Shown here: one piece after another, positions 10,751-22,228 of the stretch
How positions within the stretch are numbered: the first letter of the stretch is position 1
Layout of the letters: each line of letters starts with the position of its first letter
NCBI GenBank assembly: GCA_022059125.1
Contig: JAEUWY010000008.1
Span: forward strand, 1-64,000
Direction of reading: 5' to 3'
Source: Corynespora cassiicola
Taxonomy: Eukaryota > Ascomycota > Dothideomycetes > Pleosporales > Corynesporascaceae
DNA length: 64,000 nucleotides
Position numbers and translations under genes: made by a program
The notes under the pieces: model-generated
The model's input: only the letters and a program-made list of their open reading frames with translations
Told to the model about the DNA's origin: nothing
Database searches by the model: none

Positions 10751-11453
10751 TAATTAATAATGCGGCCCCTGTTAAGAAGAAACGCTTTATTACTTGCTAC
10801 AGCTAGGCTAGGGAATAAAGCCTTACTGAGCGTGTGATTCGGGCTGGCTGGAAGGCAGCTAGCTTATCACTATTCAACATTAATCACGTGCTGAGGTCTT
10901 CCTAAATAATAACTCGGCCAGCCACTCCGCCGGCCCAGAGAGAGGCTGTATTACTAACAGAGGGCTTTATAGCCACTCCTTAGAAGCCTCAAGACCTTTA
11001 TTAGGCTCAGCAGAGAGTTCAGATAACTGAGAGAGTTGGCCGTAGAACCCAGCTGTTGCTTCATAAGGCTAGCAAGGGTCTCTCGAAGGCCAACACAAGG
11101 GCTGCAGGCTTCGAGGCCGAGAATCAAAAGCTGAAAAGCCAGCTAGCTGCGCTTAGGCCTCAAAGCCCTCGTCGTCGGGTTCATATAGACCCCAATCAAC
11201 AATTTGCAGATATTGAGAATATAAGGGCTGCAATAGGCCAATCAGTGGCTCAGCCGGCTCAGCCGGCTCACCGAGATGATTATACAGAGGAAGAAAATGC
11301 TCCTACGGATGCTGCGATAGCTGCTGCAGAAGCCCTCAAGTCCATGTGTTTTAATTGGAAAGCTTAGTGGCAATATACGTGTTTTTACGGAGTGGCTCAT
11401 TTTTTTGAGGGTGGGCGGAACCAGGGGGTGGGCGGAACCCTTGTAGCCGAGCT
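9668..11453 (+). mobile_element. Fot1/pogo-like element C with TA target duplication
   Basis: Left end AGCTTAGCTACAAGAG at 9668 and right end CTTGTAGCCGAGCT ending at 11,453 are inverted repeats, extending through GTTCCGCCCACC-type units; both are flanked by TA. Length is 1786 bp, as expected for Fot1-type elements. The left roughly 1.08 kb is heavily AT-converted, while the right roughly 0.7 kb (from about 10,760) keeps normal composition and encodes the transposase C-terminus. Confidence 0.75.
10761..11367 (+). pseudogene. C-terminal remnant of a Fot1/pogo DDE transposase
   Basis: Translation in the frame ending at 11,367 gives residues typical of the end of pogo-family transposases: an ALTERVIRAGWKAA-like segment, then a Lys/Arg-rich helix and RRRVHIDPNQQFADIE. 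Several in-frame TAG codons (for example around 10,981 and 11,002) fit CAG-to-TAG change by RIP. The catalytic half lies in the AT-converted part and cannot be read. No ATG start; not functional. Confidence 0.7.
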
Positions 11454-11911
11454 TAGTGTGTGCTAGAGTAGGTAGAAGATACGCGACTTACTTATCCGCG
11501 CGACTTACTTATCTTTTATATTAATAAATTTAGAAATTATTAACTAAAAATTTATAAATATTAGTTGCGCTTTATATATTGTTAATTAAACTATTTTAAA
11601 CAGCTAAAAAAAAAATATAAAATCTCTTTTAGAAGTTAATTAAAAATCTTTTTATAATAGTATTATAGATAGAGGTGGCACGCGTCGGCGTATTAAGAGG
11701 ACTAACCCGCTCGCTTATCCTTTACCTTACTAGTGTTGGAGATTCATATATGAATGTATTGTGATGTGTGTCCATGTGTGCATGTTACATGAAAGTATGA
11801 TCTGAGCTCTAAAGTAGTCGGACGCTCTAGTCATGCCCGCATAGCAGTCATGTGATGTGGTCTTAAGCTTACAAAGCTACTTACTAAAGCACTTAAAAGT
11901 TCAACACAATC
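11454..11911. other. Spacer downstream of the O-methyltransferase gene
   Basis: Holds the right end of element B copy 1 (to about 11,512) and a second degraded B-like fragment (about 11,600-11,720, with GCTCGCTTATCC), then ordinary sequence before the methyltransferase stop codon. No gene seen. Confidence 0.5.
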
Positions 11912-13550
11912 CTACTCAGCTAGTTTACACTCAATCATTACTGTAAATGTCCGTAGCTTAAAGAACCTTGATACAACAAAACCTGCCTTGTGTAACAATG
12001 ATTTGACTTCTAGGAAGGATCTTTCCCACTGACCAAAGAGAAGGAATGTGTTCCAAGTCATGAGATTGGCTAGCTCCGCCAAGGCTGATTGCTGTTTCGG
12101 AATGTTGTTGGAGGGTACTACTGTCGCGCCTAACCTATTACCCTCTAGCAGAACCGGGCTGGAGACTAATGCCTCGTTGAGAACCAGCTTTGCGCCTGGA
12201 GTTTGTCGCATGGCCTCTGCAATGTGTTTGAGAATTTTCACGACTTCCTCATCGTCATGATCACGGCTATCAGCAGCTTTAGTATGAACTGTTCGGTATG
12301 TCATCCCAAATCATGTACTCACATTACTGCTCTGAGATACCAAATATCTCCTCGGCTCACATTAGGTTGAAGATAGTCTTGCACGACAAAATTCACGGTT
12401 CCGGATTGGATCTTCTTGCTCAAGTCTGCAGGAAAATTCTGTATTGGAGGCAGTTAGATGACGATGACTACAAGTTCCAATGTTATTCGACACTCGCCTT
12501 TTCTAAGTTTTCAATGACAGGTGAAAGATCTTGGAATGTCCATTGCAAGGTAGGGTTGAGCCTGAGAACGTCAATTCCGCTGTCACCTGGACCACAGCCA
12601 ATGTCGACAACGGAAGAACCAGAAACCTCTTCCCAAGGGTAGTCGTGTATTAGCCCACCTCTCGTGATTCTCTATCATAGACTCAGCATATAAGCTATTT
12701 TGAGAGAATAACAGGAACGCACATTTAACCACGGAATAACGCCCAGCTCGACTTTAGCTGCAAGATCGGCGTTATCAGGCTGCGTTATGTATTCGAAAAA
12801 AGTCTCGCCATTCTTGGCAGTTGTGTGACAGAAAGGTGCCTGTTCTGGGGCGAAGGAGTGTTTCATCTCTGGATCTATCATGTTTTTCAATAGGCCTGTT
12901 GATGCCAATGTATTTTGTTCTGCCCTGTAGACATCTAAGATACTCTTCTCATGAAAATTCTCGGATAGAAACGATGCCTGAGGAGTTCTTACTTACGTCA
13001 AAGAAAGGAAATGCCCTGAGCCGGTCTTTTTCAGTAACGAGATGCTATGTCTGGTATTTTCGAAGCGGTTCGGCTCTGTCTCTTTGTAGATGTAGTCTGC
13101 TTCAAGAATACGAATTATCCTGGCTGTAGACATTAGAACTCCGAACGAATAAATGCTGTTTGGAAATCAGAGAAGAAATAATATACCTAGTTTGTTCTCA
13201 TTGACATCCAAGCGCCTCGCAAGTTGCTCAATGGTGGCACTGCCTCCAAATTCCTCAATAGCATCAGAAATACCGAGTGTGACGGCAACATTGAGAGCAC
13301 TTGGTTTAATGGCTGCTAAAGCTAACTCGATAAGCTTGAATCTTGTCGGAGTCACTGTCGCATCGATAGCACGAAGATCAGTCCGAATTTTATCTAATGC
13401 ATGGAATGCTCCAGGCGGCATCAGGTTCTCAGGATCATCAATGCCTTCGTGTAACTCAGGTTCCCAAAGGTGGATCGAGGATTCACCTAATTCTGATTCA
13501 TACCTCTCAATATTTGCTTTTAGCGACGAGAGGAGGGCCTGTAGCAACAT
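11912..13550 (-). CDS. SAM-dependent O-methyltransferase
   Basis: Predicted to transfer methyl from S-adenosylmethionine to a hydroxyl of a small metabolite. Six exons join in frame to 445 aa: 13550-13187, 13123-12997, 12924-12723, 12671-12498, 12438-12323, 12266-11912. The N-terminus is the helical dimerisation/winged-helix part (IEQLARRLDVNENKL) and the SAM-binding glycine motif VVDIGCGPGD falls near residues 252-261. The length fits fungal secondary-metabolite O-methyltransferases of the Methyltransf_2 family. Intron 4 appears to use a GC donor (AAG/GCGAGT). Where the family usually has LHDW with its catalytic histidine, this model reads IRDHDDEE, so the base may be altered or the acceptor misplaced. 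An ATG 39 nt upstream would add a hydrophobic stretch; I prefer 13,550. It is transcribed away from the FAD monooxygenase at 14,190, sharing a 640-bp promoter region. Confidence 0.88.
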
Positions 13551-14189
13551 GGTGAGTGCAGTGAAGAGAATGATTGAGATAAATATCAATTGAAATTTGT
13601 TGAGAATAGACGACAGAAATTCTGTTAGGCAAGGTGGGGAGAAGCAAATAAATGTCCTTAAGGCTTGAGTGGAGTACCCCAGCGAACCTCTCGAACACCT
13701 CGAGTCACATTCATGTCACAGTCACGTTACTATCAATGTCCCCAGTATTAGTGGAGTAAAAAACAAAAGATGTGCCACATTGTATATTGGTGATTTAGGG
13801 GAAGTTACGTGATTGTCGTCCGAGTTTTGTCCGTGGGGCAGATTTGGTAGTACAGCCGAGTGTAAGCGTGACTCACTAGCCTCCTTCAGCAGTCTACTTA
13901 CTCCATATATCGAAAAACACGACCATCCAATGCTCCACGGCAAATGAGGGGTATATTTCAAATCTATAATTTGTTTCATATTTGGGAAATGTTACCCCAC
14001 TGGGCATTACGCGTAGCTGGGATGCCAGGTGCAATGGTTGCCGTTATGCCTATTAGAATTTAATTCAAACAACCACATTTACCTTAAATAACTGCCATTG
14101 ACGAAAAACACAATACCCCCGTGAATCGAGTTCTTTTCTATTCCTGCAGTCTCCGAATCAACGATTTTTGTTCTTTCAATTCAACTACT
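13551..14189. promoter_or_regulatory. Divergent promoter region of methyltransferase and monooxygenase
   Basis: Between two divergent genes. Many CCCC/GGGG cores occur: TCCCCACC (minus strand, near 13,634), GTACCCCAG (13,674), GTCCCCAG (13,738), CCGTGGGG (13,832), GAGGGGTA (13,947), TTACCCCAC (13,992) and ATACCCCCG (14,114). The segment TATTTGGGAAATGTTACCCC (about 13,979-13,998) resembles blocks upstream of the genes at 23,094 and 25,315. C2H2 factors with ADR1/Msn-like fingers usually bind GGGG-type cores, so control by the factor at 19,554 is possible; this is inference. Confidence 0.4.
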
Positions 14190-15504
14190 ATGCACGTCGT
14201 AGTTGTCGGCGCTGGCCTGGGGGGTCTTGCATGTGCGATTGCATGTCGCAGAGAAGGATTTGAGGTTACTGTCATCGACCAATTTGTAGAGCCTTTGCGG
14301 ATCGGAGATTCGATTGGCTTTGGTCCTAACACCAGCCAATTCATTAAACGATGGGGTCTCTGGGATCAGTTTTGGCCAATAAGCCTGAAATCAGATACCA
14401 TGGAAATGCGTAGCTACGATACGGGCGAGATCATTCTGGTCGATGATGCATTTGGAAAGTCTGAAGCTCAGTACGGAACCCATAGCCTTGTGGGACATCG
14501 AGGAGATTATCACATGATTCTTTTCAACCATTGCAAGAGCTTGGGAGTTACAATACGAACAAATACAAAAGTGGTCGACTACGACGCTGATAAGCCTAGT
14601 GCTATTCTAGAATCTGGGGAAGAAGTTATTGCCGACGCGGTCATCTGTGCTGATGGCGTCAAGTCTATTGGCAGACAAAAAGTTTTGAACTACTTTGACA
14701 AGCCTCATCATAGTGGCTATGCGGTATATCGAACGTTTGTAGATGCAAAGGTTTACGAAGATGATCCAATTGTCCAGGAGTTCATCAAGAAGGGTACGTC
14801 TTTCATCGCTTAGCACGGCAAAAATTATGCAAGAATTCTGATACGAAAACTGCACAGGCGACGCTGTACATGCCTATATTGCGCCTGACAAACACGGCAT
14901 GCTTTGTTCTCTAAAGGGAGGGAAAGAGATCAATGCCGTGCTCACTCATAAGGATTGCGCAGACATTGACGAAGGATGGATGGTACCTGGTCGAAAGGAG
15001 GACGTGATGAAACTCATAGAAGATTGGAATCCTTTGTTCCGTTCGGTTTGGGAAAAGATCGACTACTGCTTGGATTGGAAGCTAGTATTTCGGCCTTGTC
15101 TGGACAAATTCGTTGCCGATTCGGGTCTACTCGCCGTCATGGGCGATGCCGCTCACCCTTTCTTACCCACTTCAACTCAAGGTGCGAGTCAAGCCATGGA
15201 AGATGGGATAACCATTGCAAAGTGTCTATCTCTATCTGGGGAGGGAAATGTGCCTCTGGCACTTCACTCTTACTTTGAAATTCGCCATGAGTACGTCAAG
15301 AAGGCTCAAGCAACTGGTATCACCACGCGAACGACATGGCATAATGCTCACGATCATAATACTGGAAAGCTCAGAGAGGACTTTGATGCTGATTCACTCA
15401 AACTGGCGAGCGAATACCTTTGGGAGAACGATGCAGAGCGTACAGCAGAAGAACAATGGCCGAAAGTCTCAGCACTAGTGCGGGAGCGATTGAGTAAAAT
15501 GTAG
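14190..15504 (+). CDS. FAD-dependent monooxygenase (salicylate hydroxylase-like)
   Basis: Predicted flavoprotein hydroxylase using FAD and NAD(P)H and acting on an aromatic or similar small molecule. Two exons, 14190-14793 and 14858-15504, join in frame to 416 aa across a 64-bp intron. The N-terminus has the FAD dinucleotide motif (VVVGAGLGGLACAIACRREG, residues 4-23), the middle has a DG motif (ICADGVKS), and the C-terminal half has GDAAHPFLPTSTQG, the third FAD contact of class A flavin monooxygenases. I chose the ATG at 14,190 because it directly precedes the Rossmann strand; the frame opens earlier at 14,121. It is divergent from the O-methyltransferase and paralogous to the gene at 25,315, so hydroxylation followed by O-methylation is a plausible joint role. 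Confidence 0.9.
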
Positions 15505-16591
15505 ATAAAATGGTGTCGCACACTGGGATAATCTGCATCACCAAGCTTGCCGTGCGGTTCCTGTTTAGACAATCAGGCTAGGGCGCAACCAAGAACGATA
15601 CACCAAATTTTCACAACACGGGATCACTCATCCAAGCACTCGAAAATGTGACAGAGTACATACGCAAGAATTTATCTGCTTTCCTTCGGCTTTTACGAGA
15701 CAAGGAACGAGCAGGTAGATCCTATACGTGGCTCTTAGCAACCCAAAACTATACAGCAACATGATGATCCCTATTTTCATTGCTGCCACGCATTACAGAC
15801 GGTTCGTTTGTCTCCGATATTCTGTGCACCATGAGATAGAACAATCCCCGTTCCGTGATGTAACATCACTTTGGCATCTATAAGTAGACGAGGTGGCGTT
15901 GACAGAATCATCTTGTTGACGCGCGGCTAGATCGAGCGTGTTCTCACTTTCTTGATTTCTGTTTTTCTCTGCGGGATTGTAGGCGTGAAAAATTGGAGGA
16001 ACAGCTACTCGTCTTAGTGACGATGGTAGGGAGTCTTTATTCGGCCGGCGTTAGATTCTCTGCATCCACCAAATGTCATGCCAAGGCGGCGCAAATCCAG
16101 CCGCTGTAGGTAATTTATTCAAACCTAGAATTTTTTTTTTTTCTGAACGGACCAAAGCAAATTGTACAACTATGTATTCGTTGACTCTTTGTTCCTGTCA
16201 TTCTTCCCCAATCAGTGTGAGGGAGAAAGACCTTGTCGGCCCTTTTGGTGCGTTTGCCGACTGTGGCTTCTCCATCATGTTGTTAGTAATATCACTGATG
16301 TTTGGGCAGATCCCAGCATGCCGTTTTCGGCGCACCATTTTAGTACCATCACAGATGTTTTGGCGGGCCTTTCGGCAGGCCTGTTGCCTGTTGGCAGACA
16401 CTTCGGCGGGAATTTCGGTGAGTATTTCGGCAACTCTCGCTCGCAGGCCCGATAGGCAAGGTGCTAATTGTTAAATGGGCCCCCCCAAAATCAACACAAA
16501 TTACGTTCAGATGCTTCACGTAGTTGATTAAATAATCTATTTTTTTAAATATAACTTCTACTTTCTGTTAGTACTGTTATTATTATTACTA
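15505..16591. other. Intergenic region
   Basis: Ordinary composition up to about 16,480, with repeated TTTCGG(C/T) motifs near 16,370-16,430 and a short C run at 16,480, then a step into AT-rich DNA. A 133-aa frame at 16,073-16,474 has no recognisable domain and I do not call it a gene. Confidence 0.4.
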
Positions 16592-16683
16592 TAGAGAGGT
16601 ATTATTGAAAAAGAAAGTTAGAAAAAAAGACAAACTTTTAAACTTTAATAAGTTTCTAACTTTTTTTAAAAATTATCTTTCTG
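16592..16683. mobile_element. 92-bp miniature derivative of element A
   Basis: Starts TAGAGAGGTATTATTG and ends AATTATCTTTCTG, both like the ends of element A, and is flanked by TA on each side. Almost only terminal-repeat sequence remains. It lies 220 bp from the full copy. Confidence 0.45.
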
Positions 16684-16902
16684 TATTAGATTTTTATAAA
16701 TAATATTTTTTTATTTTTTAATATAGTTTATAAATAAATAGATTATATAAAAAAGAAAATTAGTTTTTTTTACTATTTTAATATATATAACTACTTATCT
16801 AATTACTTTATATAGCTTTTATAATAATAAAATATAAAAAACCTTAAAGTAGCTATACGTAATATATATATATATATAAATTATATTTTTATTTTTATAG
16901 TA

Positions 16903-18666
16903 CAGAGAGGTAATATTAAAAAAAAGGTATAAAAAAAATTATACTTTTTAAACTTGTATAACTTTTTATTTAAAACAGCTATTAAAAAAAATTAATTTTA
17001 GAAAGATTTATAAATAGTATAAAATAATCGAAAAAAACGGCTTATATAATTTTGTAGTATTTAAAAAAGTTTAAATTTTAATACGCTGTAATTTTTTTCT
17101 AGAGTATAATTTTTAGTTTTTTTTATAATAAAGCTATTTATTATGTATAATTATATAAAAGAAATTAATATAAGTTTATTTTTTAAAAAAAAAAATTTAA
17201 AAAAATTAAAAAAAAAGCTAAAATAAATTAATAAATAATAAATTATTAATATTTAGTATAATATTCTCTAGCGTTTATAACTGCTTTATAACATTTAAAT
17301 AAAAATAATATATAATTATCTATTATTTTCTGTGGAATTAAATTGTATTCTTTAATTATAGCTTTTTTAAAATAAATTAATACTTTAATACTATTTTCTT
17401 TATTTAATAAATTAGTTCTTTATTTATTAAAAGCATTTTTTAATATAGCTTAAATATTTTGAATAAAAGCTAAGTTTAAGCTATAAAGAGAATATTAAAA
17501 AAATTAATTTAATTTTTTTAAACTAATTTAAAACTAGTTTAGTTATATAAATTTTTAAATTATTTTATTACAATTTCTAGTCTATAAACTAGTTAGAATT
17601 AATTCTAATTTTAAAGTGTAGAATTTTAATAAATACATTAACTTAAAAATTAAAAAAAGGTAGAAAAACTAACCGGGTTTTATTTTTTTAATAATAGAAT
17701 TTAATATCTTTTAATATATTTTATATTATTAAAATTATTTCTAAAACTAAGTATTTTAATAAATACTAATTTCAATTTTTCGTTTATTCCCTAGGTTTTT
17801 TTTATTACTAAGTTATTAGAAAATATTATTTTATTTAAATTTATATATATATATATTTTTTTATATATTTTAATTTTATTTTAGCTTTTTGTTTATATTA
17901 ATACAGCCTTTTAGTACTAATATTTATACTATAATTTTTCTTTTAAAATATTTTTATTACCTTTTTTTAAATATATTAAAATTATTTTTACTTATTTTTT
18001 AGAGCTTTTTATTAAGTTTTTATTAATAAAAAATTTTTTTTTAATAATTTAATTTTATTTTAATTTCTATTTTTTAAAAACTATTAAAAAGTTTATTTTT
18101 CTTATTATTTTCATTTTTAGTATTATGAATACTAGTAATAAATTTGTTTAGAATAAAAAATATTTTTTTAATAAAAGTACTAGTTTTATATAAAAATTAA
18201 AGTTCTGTTTTATTTTTATTTACAGAAAATAGTAATTTAAACTTATATTTTTGAAATATTTATTTATACACTAATTTAACTAGTTTTTTATTATATAATT
18301 AGTATTTATATAAGCAAAACTTTATTTTTTAAACTTTATTTTTTTTAATTTTAATTAAATTGCTAGCTTTCTCTTTTTTACTTATATAATATATACTAAA
18401 CTTAATTAATTAGCATAAAATAAAATGTTTTAATAATCTTTTAAATAAAAAATAAATAACTTTTAAATTTATACTTTTTTTTACTATACTTTTACTTTAA
18501 ATTAATAAGCTATAAATATTATATAAGTTATAATTTATTTCTTATACTAAAAAAGAGCTTATAAATCTCTTTACAATTAATTTTTTTTAATAGCTAGTTT
18601 AATTATAAAGTTATAGTGGTTTAAAAAGTACAATTTTTTTAATTCTTTTTTACTATTATCTCTCTA
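16903..18666. mobile_element. Mariner-type element A, copy 2
   Basis: Left end CAGAGAGGTAATATT (TA at 16,901) and right end ATTATCTCTCTA (TA at 18,667) are inverted repeats that stay similar for roughly 95 bp. Length 1764 bp, typical of Tc1/mariner-type elements. The interior is completely AT-converted with no open frame; the same sequence occurs inverted at 7.6-8.84 kb. C-to-T changes in the right terminal repeat fit RIP. Confidence 0.7.
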
Positions 18667-18668
18667 TA

Positions 18669-19135
18669 TTAGAAAGTAAATACGTACTTAGTAGCAGCGA
18701 TTATATAAACTATATAATATAAATATAAAAAATTAAAAATTAGAAATACGTTTTAGAATTATACAGTTATATTTAACTATAGTTAATCTAAATGAAGACT
18801 AAAAAAATTATTATTTAAAATAAAACGCAGATTAGATATTAATATTATAAAATATATAAAATTGTATAATAAATAAAGCGTTAAAACTTAGTACTAAAAT
18901 TTTAAAATAAAAATAAAAATAAAAATTTTATGATATTATATTATTAGTATAATTTAGTTAGTTAGAAAAAAATGAAATATACTATATATTAACTAAAATT
19001 AAATAAAAATAATACAATCTACTTATTATTTATTAATAATAAAATAAAAAATATTCAAAAAAGAACAGAGATTTAAAATTATAATTAGAGTATTTAAAAA
19101 AGATATAAACTGTAATAGATTTATTCTAGTTTTCT
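18669..19135. repeat. AT-rich degraded repeat
   Basis: AT-rich remainder of the island. Part (about 18,830-19,060) resembles 7019-7210 in direct orientation, including AACTAAAATTAAATA and TTAATAATAAAATAAAA segments. No gene. Confidence 0.5.
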
Positions 19136-19553
19136 ATTATTAAAATATTTTATTCAGCTTATTTGCGTTAGGTTTAGCGTAATAAAAAAATATGATTTCT
19201 GTGTTTAGAAACGTTACTTCCGGCAAAGAAGCTCCAGCCTTCGAAGCCGCTTCCCGGAAGTGGTTTAAAGACAGCCAGACCGCTGCACTGTCCAAGGCTC
19301 GGCCCGCCGCCATCCGGCGCAAATAACCTGCCTCTAAACACCGCGCTGACCAGCTGGCGACATATTTCGATTTTTCCTCCATCGCACGCGCTCTCTAATA
19401 CCGTACATTAACCTTCCTTTCATACATACAGACGAGTAGAGTCATAGCTACCCTTGTTTGGGCCGACGATTGGCATTGCTAGCTCAGATTGCCCGGTACT
19501 TACCCGCGTTGGCGGAGCAGTGGAGACGCAATCGAAGCCAAATCAATGTAAAA

Positions 19554-22228
19554 ATGTCGACAGAGGTGTTCCAGGTTTTTTCTCAGGCCTCTTTCGATGC
19601 AGCTACTCCCAAAAAAACCAGAGCCAGGCGGACAAAACGAGTTTACCGCTGCACATACTGTGCACGGGTCTTCAAGCGGAGCGAGCACTGTGCGAGACAT
19701 GAGCGAGTGCATACACGGGAACGCCCTTTTCCTTGCGCATTTTGCGATCGTAGATTTACAAGAAAGGTATGTCTAGGAGGGTGTTATGATAACTAGCTAG
19801 TTGACTTGTTAAAAGGATTTAGTGAAAAAGCATGGACGTAGTCTACACGTCGAGCAGTATCGAGAGGCCTATCCTGAGGAGTTCCGGAGAAACTCCTTTG
19901 CAATGGCAAGCAGTATACCTGGTGGGGAAGGAGACTTTGGAGGCTGTTCGCGCCAAACAGGAGATCCCTTGTCACCATTAATACCTGCCCAACACACGCC
20001 TGGGCCTATCAGTGTCGATATTTTGACGACTCAGGCTTTCGTGCAGAGTGAAATTGCTATCATACATGATACGCAGTCAACAGAAGGCCAAAATACCATG
20101 AGAGTTGATGGCTCAACGATGGGTGGTTTAAATTGGCAAGGATATTTTCCTTTTGATACGGACACGGACTTCAACCCAATCGAAACGAACGTGGTCCCAA
20201 CTTCTTATCCGGTCAATACGCACGAGTCACCCACGAAGCGACGACGCATCGAAACTAATCCCCAACCTGTCTTTGAGGATGAATCTCGTGTAATGCAAGC
20301 GCTTTCTCCAACAACCTCATGGTCTCAACGTCCGGCGACTGGTACTGCGCCTGCTGAGAGTTTTCTATTCTCTCTGGGTCATAATGACGAGTACACTCCA
20401 TCTGGCCAACCCGCTGCACTAGACCACTTCCTCGATCTCGCGTTCCACGAGCTATCGGCTGATTATCCTGCGTTGTTTGACTTCAATAGGCCGCTCCAGA
20501 TATCTCAGTCGAAAAATGAGACTAGCAACGGAAGCCTGCCCAGAGTACAAAGGGACAAATGCTCGGATATTCCTAGATTCAATTTCGATCATGAAATTCA
20601 TAGGAAAATATGTGAGGACGCAAAAACGAGGTGTCGCTCTGGAGAATTATCAGAAGCACTATATCCTACAGTGAATGACCTCAACCAGTTTTTCTCGAGC
20701 TATCTGGAATGCTTTCATAGGCACTTCCCAATTCTACATCTACCTTCTCTGGACATAAGAGAGACGCCGAGTCCGCTGATATTTGCTGTATGCAGCATTG
20801 GCGCGTTATATCGATTAGCAAGACAGAAATCCAAGAACCTCTTTGCTTTGGCTAGCAATATAAACTCCAATGCATTAAGGTGCGGCTTGCCTGCCACCAC
20901 AACGAGTACACCTAAGCCAGCACCCCTTTGGATCATGCAGACAAGGGTACTACTATCACTAGCCGGAATGTTCAGTGGCAAGTCAAAAATTGTCATGGGG
21001 ACAATTGAAAACCTTGGGCTCTTTGCCATAGATTACAGACTGAGGAAAGTATCATTAAACCAAAAAAAAAACCAACACTTAGACTGGGAAGATTGGATTG
21101 GCCGGGAATCTGGCAAAAGACTCCTCTGCGCAATGTTCATTGTTTCCAACCTTATATCGACAACTTATGGCGTACGCCCTGGATTCTCACACACACAGGA
21201 TCTGGAATTCGAAGTTCTGGACAATGAAACGCTCTGGGACGCAAGGTCGGCTCAGGAATGGAAAAGTCTTCTTAGCGAACATCAAACGAGTGGCCACTAT
21301 ACTGTCCGTCAGACCATGGCACATGTCATTTTCGACCGACATTCGGATACAGGCGATTGGCCAGGACAAATATCTGGGCTCACTATGTTGCTTATGACGC
21401 ATGCAGTAAACACCTACATGTCGAAGTTGATGGAGGTTATGCATCCTTGTGGAATGCATCATGATACACTGCCAGACTCAGGATTGCATGAGGCTCTGTT
21501 TCACACAGCTTTCTCGATACTTTCCAGATGTCAAGATATTATCGACAATCCACATGGCAATACCGATGATATGGCAACTTGGAACAACACAGAAGGGCCT
21601 CTCATGTTCAACTGTCAGGGAATCTTGATCTTCTCGTATACCCATCTTTTTTCCGAGACCGGCATCTTCAAGCGGCTGACTCTTCTCTCGGACAATCCAG
21701 AGGATATAGCATCGGCGGCAAGATCATATACGCGGTTGCCACATCGACGCAGCCCAAGGCTTACCAAAGTCGTCAGGAAAATCTTCGAGAGGTTGCTCTC
21801 AACTGTAAAAATTGGCCATATGTTTTTAAGAAAGACGGGCGCATTCTCATGGAGCATAGAGCATGCTTTGTCTGGATGGGATTCAGGTAATCATTGTATC
21901 TCAAAAACATGTTTTGTGCCCAGCTGATATTTTCTTAGCCTTGCTCCTAACAAAATGGACACACATCATTGAAATTGGCATGGCAATGAGCCCTCTAGAT
22001 GTCGAAGAATCATATATTCTCGATGGGTTGAGGGAGCTCGTCGATGAGGCTGGGCTTGAGTACAGTGGGAAGTCACTGGCTGCTGCTTTAGCAAATATAT
22101 GTAGCGCTGTATTGGCTGATACCTGGGTCTGGGGAATCACGCCTAGGATGGGCAACATCCTTAAGCAACTGGCAATTTGTTACGAAGAGAATCACCAAGC
22201 GTCTGTCCTGGTAGAAGCAGGCGTCTGA
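19554..22228 (+). CDS. C2H2 zinc-finger transcription factor with fungal-specific regulatory domain
   Basis: Predicted nuclear regulator. Exons 19554-19766, 19816-21886 and 21939-22228 join in frame to 857 aa; introns are 49 and 52 bp. Two N-terminal C2H2 fingers follow a basic patch (KKTRARRTKR): YRCTYCARVFKRSEHCARHE, then FPCAFCDRRFTRK continuing over intron 1 into DLVKKHGRSLH. Arg and His in the first recognition helix and Arg-Lys-Asp-Leu in the second resemble ADR1/Msn-type fingers that read G-rich sites. The C-terminal two thirds resembles the fungal-specific transcription factor domain (helical, with an LHLPSLD segment and the terminal SGWDSALLLTKW). In fungi such factors often control neighbouring biosynthetic genes; here it lies between two pairs of oxidative/methylating genes. 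An upstream ATG at 19,458 in the same frame is possible. Confidence 0.88.

Larger units (their letters stand above)
7292..11512. mobile_element. Fot1/pogo-like element B, copy 1, broken by nested insertions
   Basis: A terminal repeat beginning AATAAGCGAGCGGCGC lies at about 7292, and its inverted partner (ACTTATCCGCGCGACTTACT) ends near 11,512. Between them the sequence at 8843-9667 matches, in inverse orientation, the second copy at 30,064-31,905. Element A (ending 8840) and element C (9668-11,453) sit inside it at TA dinucleotides. Removing element C makes the two sides line up continuously with copy 2 around 30,100. The left part is shorter than in copy 2, so a deletion is likely. A further B-like end lies at about 11,600-11,720. 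Confidence 0.55.

Noticed and set aside
13551..13589. Upstream ATG of the methyltransferase adding 13 hydrophobic residues
   Set aside because: The family normally starts near the sequence at 13,550, and a membrane leader is not expected for a cytosolic methyltransferase.
16073..16474. 133-codon and overlapping 97-codon frames
   Set aside because: Overlapping frames on both strands, no domain, signal peptide or splice context, and repetitive TTCGG motifs. Treated as chance.
19140..19382. 80-codon minus-strand frame upstream of the regulator
   Set aside because: Ends in AT-rich repeat DNA and lacks any domain; more likely the regulator's promoter or 5' leader.
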